Position numbers and translations under genes: made by a program. From Allium sativum (Eukaryota > Streptophyta > Magnoliopsida > Asparagales > Amaryllidaceae), in NCBI GenBank assembly GCA_030737875.1, contig CM060922.1, positions 760,503,603 through 760,567,602 on the forward strand: a DNA stretch of 64,000 nucleotides, in the 5' to 3' direction. The notes under the pieces were generated by a model. The model ran no database searches. It was not told the DNA's origin and saw only the letters and a program-made list of their open reading frames with translations. Every line of letters begins with the position of its first letter. Positions within the stretch are counted from its first letter, which is position 1. This document shows, piece by piece, positions 22,260 to 32,061 of this stretch.

Positions 22260-24545
22260 TCCAATGACCAAAATGTATATCATGGTGAAATCTTTTTTTT
22301 TAAGTGACCAAAAATGAATATTTTGGTGAAATCTCTCTTAAAGGACAAAATGAATATTTTTAATATCACATAGAAATGAAGTCTTTTAATCCTACTTTTT
22401 AATGAGGATAATATCTCATAAAAATGTATGTTCTTAATTCACCCTTTTTAAATGCCCAAAGATGCCTATTTTTAATTCATTTCTTTTCAAATGAAAAGAA
22501 TGTCCTTTTTATTTTAATTTACATTTTCTAATAGAAATGTACTTTTTATTCTAATATTCATTTTCTAACAAAAATGTATATTTTACTTTCTAACAAAAAT
22601 TATGTTTAAATCTAATTCATTTCAATGTAAACAAAATGCCAGTTCTGTCTAATTCATTTCAATGTAAAAAAAATGAGTATTTTTACTTCACTCTTTTTAA
22701 ATGATAAAAAGAATGTTCTTATTTCATTCTTTACATCTGACAAAAATGAATATTTTTTTCATTCTTTTACCTTTGACCAAGAAATGCATAATTTCATCAT
22801 TCTTTTACATTTGATAAAAATGTATATTTCTCTTACCTTTTTTACATTTGACAAAAATGTATATTTTCCTTTCATTCCTTTACATTTGATAAAAATGTAT
22901 AATTTTCTTTCATTCCTTTACATTTGATAAAAATGTATAATTTTCTTTCATTCCTTTACATTTGATAAAAATGTATAATTTTTGTCTAATCCTTTTTAAT
23001 GTAAACAAAATGTAAATTTTTGGTCTAATCCTTTTTATTGTAAAAAAAATGTAAATTTTTGTTTAATCCTTTTTATTGTTAACAAATGATAATAAAAATC
23101 TTAACTTTTATTTATTGACCAAAAATGTATATTTTTGGTCTCATTCATTTTTAAATGACAAAATGAATATTTTACTTCATCCTTTTTAAAATGACAAAAA
23201 TGTCTTCTTCTTTTTTTCTAATTCTTTTAAAGTGACAAAAATTGTAATTTTGTCTAATTCCTTTTTAATGTACAAAAGATGATCATTTTGTCAAATTCCT
23301 GTCAAAGGTACAAAATATGATACTTTTGTCAAATCTTTTAAATGTAACAAAATATGATAATTTTGTCTAGTCTTTTAATGTAAACAAAAATGTTATTTTT
23401 ATCTTCATTCTTTTTAAAGTAAACAAAAATGCTAATTTTTTTTAATCCTTTTCAATGATCAAAATGAAATCTTCCTTCTTAATGAACAAAATGTATCTTT
23501 GTTTAAACTCTTTTTAACGTATATAAAAAAAAATATACATTTCCAATTCATTCTTTTTTTTTAATGCATAAAAAAAATACATTTTAAATTCATTCTTTTT
23601 ATTGGACAAAAATGTCCTTTTCACATTCATTCTTTTTTATTTGACAAAAAGAATTTATTCTTTTATTTACAAAAAGAATGCAGCCCTAAAGTCTACTCCT
23701 TTTTATTCCCTATAAAATTACAATAAAATGCAATTCTAAAATTTATCATTCATTCTTTTTAATGTATAAAAATATACATTTTTAACTCATTCCTTTTAAT
23801 GTATAAAAATATACATTCTCAATTCATTCTTCTTAATGTATAAAAATATACATTTCCAATTCATTCTTTTTAATGTATAAAAATATACATTTCCAATTCA
23901 TTCTTTTTAATGTATAAAAATATACATTTCCAATTCATTCTTTTTAATGTATAAAAATATACATTTCCAATTCATTCTTTTTAATGTATAAAAATATACA
24001 TTTCCAATTCATAATCAAGTTTTGACAAAGAATGTTAATCTTATATAAACCTTATTAAATAACAAAAAAGTGTGTTTTTGTAAAATCCTTATTAAGTGAC
24101 AAAAATGTATGTTTTTGTCTAACTCTTTTGAATATACAAAAATGTTCATTTTTGTCTAATTCCTTTTTAGGTACAAAAATGTTCATTTTTGTCTTAACTC
24201 TTTTCAATGTGTCAAAATGAATGGTTTTAATTCATTTCTTCTAAAGTGACAAAAATGAATGGATTTACTTCATTCTTTTCAAAGTGGCAAAAATATCTCT
24301 TTTTGATGTAAACAAAAATGATAATTTCAATCTAACAAAAATGTGATAATTTGTTTGATCCTTTTAATGTAAACAGAATGTGATGATCTTGTCTAATCCT
24401 TTTAATGTAAACAAAATATTAATTTTGTCTAACCTTTTTAATGTAAACAAAATGACTATTTTGTCTAACCTTTTTAAATAAACAAAAATGTTTCTTTTAT
24501 CATATTTAACATTTCTAAACAAAATGTTTCTTCTATCACTAATCA
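22260..24545. repeat. AT-rich minisatellite-like array inside the solo LTR
   Basis: Dozens of diverged units of about 30-40 bases built on T-rich ATTCATTCTTTT, then AATG, then A-rich ACAAAAATGTAT. Locally homogeneous blocks: about four copies at 22840-22985 and about eight copies of a 37-base unit at 23751-24012. Each unit of the latter contains the perfect inverted repeat TGTATA-AAAA-TATACA. Confidence 0.85.
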
Positions 24546-25079
24546 AGTTTTGACAATTAATATGACATGTTTATGTTAACATAAAAAGGTAATTTTATGT
24601 GTTCACAAATTTCTAGTCTCACTTAGCAAAATAAAGATGCTAACTTTATTTCAAACATGAAATATATGTTTACATCTATTTCATAATAGAAATGGTATAT
24701 ATATATTTAATTTAACAATTCCCTAATTAACATAATTGTTAATTTCAACACTTTAACAAACATACCACTAACAAATCAAATCAGCCCAAACTTGGTTATG
24801 ATTAACGAATATTAATTATATAATAAAAGAATATGATTTCTCACCTTGGTTTGAAGCGGATCTAAAATTCTAACAAGTTCAGATTTTGTTATACTCAGTT
24901 CAGAAGCGTAGATCTTGCTGAGGCGATTCCAACGCAATCAGTTTCATATCATTCCGTTCTGATTTGAAGAAGTTATGATCATTTGTATTTTGGATTACAA
25001 AATAAAAATAATTAAGATAATAATTTAAACTTTAATTACATCATTAGACTCTAATCTTCCTTCTTCTACACCGTAAGCT

Positions 25080-25310
25080 TCAGGAAATGATGAACCCATT
25101 CGTTCAAGACCAATCCGCCAAAACGCACGTGTCCTCAAGGCCTTTGCCGACAATCCGTCACCACCACTCCATCCGGCTTCGCGTCGCACACCTACGCCCT
25201 CCACCATGTCAGACTCGCCGGCCCCATTCACCCGGAAACCGCCCCCGAACGCGCCGCCTTCTAGGCCGAATTCCGATCACCACGTCAATCTACACCCAAT
25301 CAAAACCGTA
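25080..25310. other. GC-rich island within the solo LTR
   Basis: This stretch, C-rich on the plus strand and with many CG dinucleotides, contrasts sharply with the AT-rich sequence around it. A similar C-rich stretch lies at 42365-42600 in the related LTR fragment. No protein family is recognised in it; it may be a transcribed R or promoter-proximal region (inference). Confidence 0.45.
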
Positions 25311-26388
25311 CAGAAATGACGGCCTAGCTTCGCTCTTCGATTTGAGTATTGATTTCATGATTAATTCGAAAAGATGAGGGAGAATTTAAGGATTGAAATT
25401 CGGAGTATTTCAGCCATTGAAGACTGTATACGGCAGCTCTGTATAAACAAATTAGGGTTTCGTATTCTGGACCGTATTTATACTGTATAAATAGTGTATT
25501 TTCTATTATTTCCTTATTTAATTCAAGAAAATATTTGTTCGTTGATACTAACTCCGAATCGAACCCCAACAAACGTCGCCCCTAAACAAATACCCCCGTT
25601 CCGGACACAATGGAATAGGTTTCGTAACCCAATTCGGTTGTTACGATATGTTTTTCTTTAATTTAAAATTTAAACCATTTATTTAATTAACTTGGTCGTA
25701 CATTTAAATTCACCGGGGCCACATACTAACTCTAAAAATTCCAGAAAATTTATTTCTAGTTATGTTTTGACGATACGGTCCTAACAAAACTAATTTCGTC
25801 GAATTCTGAGACCGTTTGAAAAATGGTCATTTTCAAGTCGATTAAATTTGACCGGAACTGACAAAACACGTTTTCCTTTGCCACGCTCACATATTAATTC
25901 GAAAAATTATGAAAATTGAAACCTAGCAATAATTTGACATTCTGGTTCCAACAAAAGTGGTTTCGTCGAAAACCGAGGTCGTTTGCAAAATGGCTATTTT
26001 TAAGGGCTATATTTAATATTAAAATATATATAAATTCTATAGCGACTTTTCTAACTTTTAAACTGGACATAACTTACAAATTATAAAGTGAAATTTTAGT
26101 TTTTCAGATTCTTTAGAAAGATATGATTAAACAGATTTAAATATTTCTGGTTTCGCTCAATTCTGATTTAAAATGAATTCTGTACATTCAGTCAAAGTTC
26201 AAATTCAAATTTTCAAACTGCAGCGCTGTTTTAAATTCCTTTTATAATTAAATTAAATTTATTCATTTTAAAATAAATTTTTAGTCATTATTATTTAAAA
26301 TAAATTATTTTTAAATATTAAAATCCAATAAAATTTCTAAAATAAAAATTTTAAAATTGGCCCCAAAATTCCGGGTTATTACATGCGC

Positions 26389-27010
26389 CAAGATGCGCTG
26401 GTGCCACAGGTGCTGCTGCTACAGGGTTTGGATGCAACGACAGTTTCCTCCTTTTCGTCTTCAACTAGATTTACTAGAGCTACAGTGTTGGGTGCACGGA
26501 CTGATCGGACTCTCCTCCTTTTCTTCCTCTTTCTTCTCCATTGGAGATTCCTCAACCTTCTGATTTTCTACTCTGGTAACCAAAACTTCATCTTCATTCT
26601 TGGCTTAATCCTTTTTTCCCAAGCCAAACAAACCACGGTCGCTCACTTGGATAGCAGAGAGCGAAAAAACTTGGCTAAGGAGAACTGAAAGGAGAAGACG
26701 GCGAACTGAACGTGAGGTAAAGGAGAGAAGAGAAGGGACGAAGCCAGGCGGAAGATGGGAGTGAAATCGATTAACTGGTTTTTAGATCTGAAGAGATGAA
26801 AGCGGTGGAAGGAGAACAATCCCCATTTACTGGTTCCGAAATCTTAATTTCAACCGATTTAGGGTATTTAGCGATTTGGGAAATTGGATTACCCGGCTGG
26901 ATGTGGAGAACATTATTAACGTTCTGGAAACATCGTCTCTTTCTATTTAACGTTCAAAATTTTCACGATGGAGCCAAAAAAATCTGGGGTTGGAGCCAAT
27001 TTTTCGGATG
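26389..27010 (-). other. CACTA-2 interior: possible captured first exon, unidentified
   Basis: GC-richer than its surroundings. On the minus strand, a pyrimidine-rich stretch resembling a 5'-UTR (TTCTCTTCTCTCCTTTACC at about 26715-26733) precedes an ATG at about 26539-26541 opening MEKKEEEKEESPI, with a stop soon after. An overlapping frame reads RAPNTVALVNLVEDEKEETV. It could be the 5' end of the captured transporter gene or another host gene. Not identified. Confidence 0.3.
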
Positions 27011-27640
27011 AGAATAGAAACCTGCGAAGAAAAGTATAACACAGTAAAATTTGGAAATGCGTACAAAGATAACAATTCGTGTAGTACATATTGCAATAAT
27101 TTTTGTCTACACAAGTTTTCTTATTTTTATATTTCTAGATTTTATGGAATTTATATTTTACATAGAATTTGAGATTACTTTAAGATGTGTATATTTTTAT
27201 TTTTCAAATTTTATAAATATTAATTACTAACTATTAATTTAACTTCAGTTAAGTAAAACTGTTAATAATTTTGAACTAAGTTAATTTAGAACTCTAATTA
27301 TTAATATTTTCATAATTATTAACTATTAAATTGGGTACTATATATATAGTAGTTATTTAACATTAAATACTAATAGTAATTACTATATAATATATAATTA
27401 ATAATATTAAATATCAGATATAAATATCAACTATATTATTAAATATTAAATGTTACTTTTTATTAAATAACAAATTAATTACTTAATTATACTATAAAAT
27501 ATTATTTTTAAATATTAATTAATTAAAATTAATTATTATTATTATTACTAAATAACTAATAATATTTAATAATTATCAATTATCATCTTCTACGTATTAA
27601 TATTAAATATAATTATTAAAATATAACTCCTTATTTACTA
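27011..27640. other. Very AT-rich spacer of CACTA-2
   Basis: Almost pure A/T from about 27180 to 27640, with many TTAATTATT/AATTAATA words and no open frames or repeats of fixed length. Confidence 0.6.
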
Positions 27641-28001
27641 TAATTTTTTAAAGCATGTTTTTCGCAATTATCTTTACCAGTTGTAAAAAAATACAGTTAT
27701 TGCAAGTGGTGAAAACAGTTGCTAAAGATATATTTTTTGCAACGAGCTTGAAAACCAATTGCAAATAATATGTTTGTTGCAACTGTTATGGAAGCACAGT
27801 TGCTAAAAGTATGTTCTTGCAACAGGAAGAGAAACGCAGTTGCTAAAAATATGTTTTCCGCAAAAGGAAAAAAAGGCATGTTGCTAAATCTCACTTATTG
27901 CAACTACTATAGTAGGTCTGTTGCTAAATATTATTTACTACAACTGGCATTTGTCGCCTGTTGCAAATAGCTAGTTGTAATAGGGTATTTTTCTTGTAGT
28001 G
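27640..28001. repeat. CACTA-2 3' subterminal array and terminal inverted repeat
   Basis: At least ten copies of TTGCAA, GTTGCTAAA or CAGTTGC variants in both orientations, ending GGGTATTTTTCTTGTAGTG at 28001. Confidence 0.85.
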
Positions 28002-28015
28002 CTTTTTGTTCCAGC

Positions 28016-30435
28016 ATGTCTGGAGATCTTAACCTTCCAGAAGGAGTACCGATCCCTGGCTGGTTCCGAAGGTACCTAGAGGCTAGAGCCAATGGTGCGG
28101 GCCCAGCAGACATTCCTCCTCCCACAGTGGCAGCGGTTCCTCCTCCTCCTCCTCGTGGAAATACTTTCGCTAAGACGTGTAGAGACTTCAAGGCTATGGG
28201 AGGAAAGGACTTTTATGGAACTGAATCATTTGTGGTAGCAAGGAACTGGCTGAAGGAGACTGAAGATTTATTCGTTATCTTCGAAGTTGATGACAGGCAA
28301 AAGATACAGCTAGCAGTGTGGTTGCTCAAAGATGAAGCTTCCTATTGGTGGGAAGTTACCCATGCTGAGAGGCCAGTGGGAACTTGGGAAGATTTCAGGA
28401 TGAGGTTTGAGATGAAATTCCTCTCCCAAGCTGAAAGAAGCCTGCAGACGGAGAAGTTCCTAACTATTAAACAAGGAAGTATGACAATCAAGGACTACGT
28501 CAATCAGTTTAATCAGCTTGCCAGATTTGGGCTGGATTTAGTAAACACCCAACACAAGAAGGCCCTTCGCTTCGTCAAAGGTCTGAATGAGCCTCTACAC
28601 AGCCTTGCTATGACCAATATACCCATGAGAGCGACCTATGAAAGCTTGGTGGACATGGCGCTGCTACACGAGGAAGATAAAGGCAAGAAAGAGGCAAAGG
28701 TGGAAGTGCCTCAATAAAAGAAAGAGGGTTTACAGGCTAAGAAAACAGACTTCAAGAAAGGCGGGAAGAACAACAAATCCCGTGAAAAGAGAAAGTGCAA
28801 TTTCTGTGGCATTGTTGGACATATAGCGAAAGACTGCAGAAAGAAGAAGGCAAAGATGAATGGTGGTTGTTTCAATTGCAGCGAGATTGGACACCTGGCT
28901 AAGGACTGCCCAAAGAAGCGGGGGCAGGGACAGAGGACTGAATCCACCTCAGGGGGACAGGTTCACGCGCTGGTGGCACCTCCACAGGAACGAGGTAGAA
29001 ATATTTCTGTAGAAAGCTTAGTATATCTCTATGATCATCTGGTTCGCACTCTCTTTGATTCTGGTGCATCACACTCCTTTATTTCATCTGCTTTAGCAGA
29101 ATCTCTGCACCTAGACACTAGTATGGTAGAAGATCCCTTGGTTGTTTCAAATCCAATTGGGGGCTCGGATTATTTGTCGATGGTTTGCTTGGATTTGAAA
29201 ATCTCTATTTTAAGTGTTGAATTTAGATGTAGTGCCTTTGTTTTGGGCTTCTCAGGATATGGACTGATCTTAGGCATGGACTGGTTATCCAGTAATGGTG
29301 CCATTCTTGATTGTGAGAAAAGAGTGGTTAGACTCTTGACTCGGCTCGGTAACACTCTAGAAATTTCTTGTAATCCCTTGAATGCTGTTATGCTTAGTTA
29401 TCTAGAGTCGCTTGACACTTCTGTTGAGAATTTGCAGTCGGTTAGGGTGGTCCGGGAATATCCGGATGTCTTTGAAGAAGTGAAAGGCTTACTTTCGAAG
29501 CGGGAAATAGACTTCCGCATATATCTTGTTGATAATGCAAAGCCCGTAGCTCTGCCTGTTAGACACATGGCTCCAAAGGAGAGAAAGGAGCTCAGTACGA
29601 AAGTTAGGGAGCTTCTCGAGAAGGGGTTTATAAGGCGGAGTATCTCGGAATGGGGTGCTCCAGTGGTGTTCGCCACCAAAGCAGATGGTTCACTACGTCT
29701 TTGTGTGGACTATAGGGAGCTAAACAAGCTGACTAAAAAGAATAGACATCCGCTTCCCAGAATAGATGATTTGTTTGATCAGCTTGTAGGTGCGTCGGTC
29801 TTCTCCCAACTTGATCTGGCTACTGGGTTCCATCAGCTAAGGGTAGCTGAAGATAGTATTGATAAAACGGCGTTCAGAACCCCAGACGGTTTCTTCGAGT
29901 GGCTTGTCATGCCTTTCGGCTTGACAAACGCACCCGCTTATTTCGTAGACCTAATGAGCAGGGTGTTCAGATAATTCCTCAATAAGTTCGTAGTGGTCTT
30001 CGTAGACGATATTTTGATCTTCTCAAAGAATGAGGAAGAACATGCTCAGCATCTGAAGGAGATCATGGAAACTCTTCGAGTTCATCAGCTAAAAGCCAAA
30101 TTCTCCAAGTGCCACTTTTGGAGAGAAGAAGTAAGATTTCTTGGACATATAGTGTCCAAAAAGGGGTTAGCTGTAGACCCCGCGAAAGTGGTTGTAGTGC
30201 AAGATTGGAAGACACCAAAAAATGCAACCGAAGTCCGAAGCTTTCTTGGGCTAGCCGGTTTTTACCGAAAGTTCATTAGGGATTTCGCAAAAATCTCAGC
30301 TCCACTCACAAGGCTAACAAAGAAGAATCTGGTGTTCGCTTGGGATTTGGATTGCGAGTTTGCTTTCCAACGATTAAAAAGGGCTCTCACAACAGCCCCA
30401 GTTCTGACTTTGCCAGATGGAAGCAAGATGTTCAC
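28016..30435 (+). pseudogene. Chromovirus gag-pol, first part: Gag, zinc knuckles, protease, RT; two in-frame stops
   Basis: One reading frame from the ATG at 28016. Gag core: WLKETEDLFVIFEVDD, WWEVTHAERPVGTWEDFR, then FLTIKQGSMTIKDYVNQFN. A TAA at 28715-28717 interrupts the frame, which continues into two CCHC knuckles ([14 protein letters not shown] and [14 protein letters not shown]), the aspartic protease [12 protein letters not shown] (about 29050), and RT with [29 protein letters not shown], and [11 protein letters not shown] second TAA at 29972-29974 lies between RVFR and FLNKF, just before the catalytic VVFVDDILIFS. The frame then runs through the RT thumb to the start of RNase H, where the element at 30436 cuts in. 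Each break is one codon, so decay is slight. Confidence 0.95.
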
Positions 30436-31416
30436 TGATTGACATAGAAATGTGTTTATTTTATGCTCTTATTTCTTATCTTTTATATATAAATAAATAT
30501 TACTTGGGTATTGTTTTGTTACTTTTACAGATATTCCAACCCAGTCCGCATGCAACCAGAAAAGTAGAGAAATAAAGATGAAATTGATATATATTTACAT
30601 TTTGAAGAATTGTAGATGAAGATCTCACATCTAGTTGATGTTGGACAAGAAAAGGATTGATAAAAAGGCTTTGCACATCACAAATCAATGAAGAAGCAAG
30701 AGGAAAAGAGAAAAGGCCCAAATTTGCTTTATTTATCTAAGGCCCATTTATGTTTCTCATTGTAAACTAATTAGTGATGTAATGACCAGGCCCAGTTATC
30801 ATTAGGGTTAGGGTTTGGCTATCTACCCTATATATACCCTTGTAATATCATTGTAGCCACCATGCTATCATCCTATATCTCATTCTATTCTCTTCTTCAT
30901 CAATAAAACTCATTTTTCTTTTTATTTTATGCAATTTTCTATTTCTTAGCAATTAGTGTTGTCTACACGATTAGATTCGGTAGAACACTATTTGTATTTT
31001 GCATTTCTTTTCATTAGTGATTGACCGTCTGATTAGATTCAGCGGTAATCCTAATTTTATTTCCTGTTGTTATTTATATTCTGCACTTTTATTTTCTGTA
31101 TTTTAATCGCGTTCATAGGTTAAATTGGATTTGATTAGATTTGAATCTGATTCATAGTTTCATTGCTTTTCCATTGAAATTGTGATTTGATCGTCGGTTC
31201 AGTTAGATCTGTTCTGAATCAAATTACAGTTTTAATTTTGTTTTGTTTTATTTTCAAAATCAACCTCCAAAGTTTTGTCTAACTCGCCCAAGAGATTAGA
31301 TAAATAATTTGATTGAATTCACCTCCCTGTGTTCGACCTGTATGCTACACACCTGTATGCTTGCAGAATTTATTACAAATGTCGCGCTTTTCTAATTCAT
31401 AGATTGGCGTCGATCA
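30436..31416 (+). repeat. 5' LTR of the non-autonomous element (981 bp)
   Basis: Starts TGATTGACATAG and ends GATTGGCGTCGATCA. By eye it differs from 34939-35917 by about six or seven substitutions and two small indels, so the insertion is recent. It contains TTAGGGTTAGGG-type telobox repeats (two units here, three in the 3' LTR) about 30 bases before a TATA box (CTATATATACCC at about 30829). Confidence 0.95.
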
Positions 31417-31422
31417 AGTTTT

Positions 31423-31440
31423 TGGCGCCGTTGCCGGGGA
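31423..31440 (+). other. Primer binding site, tRNA-Asp type
   Basis: TGGCGCCGTTGCCGGGGA is the exact complement of the 3' end of plant tRNA-Asp(GTC) as I recall it, a primer typical of Athila/Tat-lineage retrotransposons. It lies six bases after the LTR. Confidence 0.85.
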
Positions 31441-32061
31441 CTAAAAGTGAAGAAAGGATACGATTCAAGCAAGCGACAAAGAACTTCTAGGTCAATCGAT
31501 CTGCAAACAATTGATTTGAATTGTCAGTGTCATTCAACTACTCTGGACGGATAGCCATACCCCACGGTAATATTTTTCTAAACTCTACAGGTGCTGAAGC
31601 TGCTTTGAAAATATAGAAATTGTTGTAAAAAAATTCTGCAGGGGCAGCGGCTTAAATGTATAATTTTTAATTTCTGCAATTTTTTCTGTGACTGTTCTGT
31701 GGCTGAAATTTCTGAATATATTCTGTTCTGTGACTGAAATCATCCTCATCATTTCTCAACAATAAAATCTGATTAGATATTTCATAATAATATAATCGAA
31801 AAGTGGTGATTTGTGAAGTTGACTGTCTCGTATAATTGGATCGCGGATATATATTAGTTCAATTTATTGAACTTCTAGCAAAAGAGGTTGCATACTACCC
31901 GTAAAACATTGGTCGTATCCCTTAGTATTTATACTATACGTGAACGGCCATAAGACCCTCTTCCCCCTTCCAATTGAGTCAGTTAATTAATAGAGCACAA
32001 CTCAGTATTTTATATTATTTTGAAGTGAAAATAAATTCCGTCTTGTCTTGACTTCATTCAT
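31441..32061 (+). other. Leader of the non-autonomous element
   Basis: Untranslated leader with short repeats (TTCTGTGACTG and AATTTCTGAATATATTCTG at about 31680-31740). No gag coding. Confidence 0.6.

Larger units (their letters stand above)
19294..26383 (-). mobile_element. Very long solo LTR (7090 bp), minus-strand orientation
   Basis: On the plus strand it runs from TGTGACGACCC to CGGGTTATTACA and is flanked by the 5-bp duplication tgcgc at 19289-19293 and 26384-26388. Read on the minus strand it starts TGTAATAACCCGGAATTTTG, the same style of LTR terminus as the other gypsy LTRs in this window. No internal second copy of either end, no PBS, no polypurine tract and no gag or pol coding is visible, so it is best read as one LTR left by unequal recombination. 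It contains TGCCCGG-like CCGGTCCCTTTGGACC blocks at about 20220, a 2.3-kb AT-rich repeat array and a GC-rich island near its minus-strand 5' end. Confidence 0.8.
17498..28001 (+). mobile_element. Non-autonomous CACTA transposon CACTA-2, carrying captured sequence and a solo LTR
   Basis: The 5' end CACTATAACAAAAAACAC (17498) and the 3' end, whose reverse complement is CACTACAAGAAAAATACCC (28001), are CACTA termini. The 3-bp target duplication is ctt at 17495-17497 and 28002-28004. Both ends are followed inward by dense TTGCAACAG / GTTGCTAAA subterminal repeats. No TNPA or TNP2 coding is visible. Without the 7.1-kb solo LTR it is about 3.4 kb. Orientation is arbitrary. Confidence 0.93.

Noticed and set aside
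22673..24546. Regular AT-rich repeats considered as a CRISPR-like array or coding repeats
   Set aside because: Units are contiguous tandem repeats with no unique spacers, in a plant LTR; the Phe/Ile-rich open frames only reflect the repeat.
25087..25377. Open frame of 96 codons in the GC-rich island
   Set aside because: No recognisable domain and located inside an LTR; the related island at 42365-42670 does not encode a similar peptide in the same frame.
19294..26383. Full-length LTR retrotransposon in place of a solo LTR
   Set aside because: Neither terminal sequence recurs inside, and no PBS, polypurine tract or gag-pol is visible; the single LTR reading fits better.
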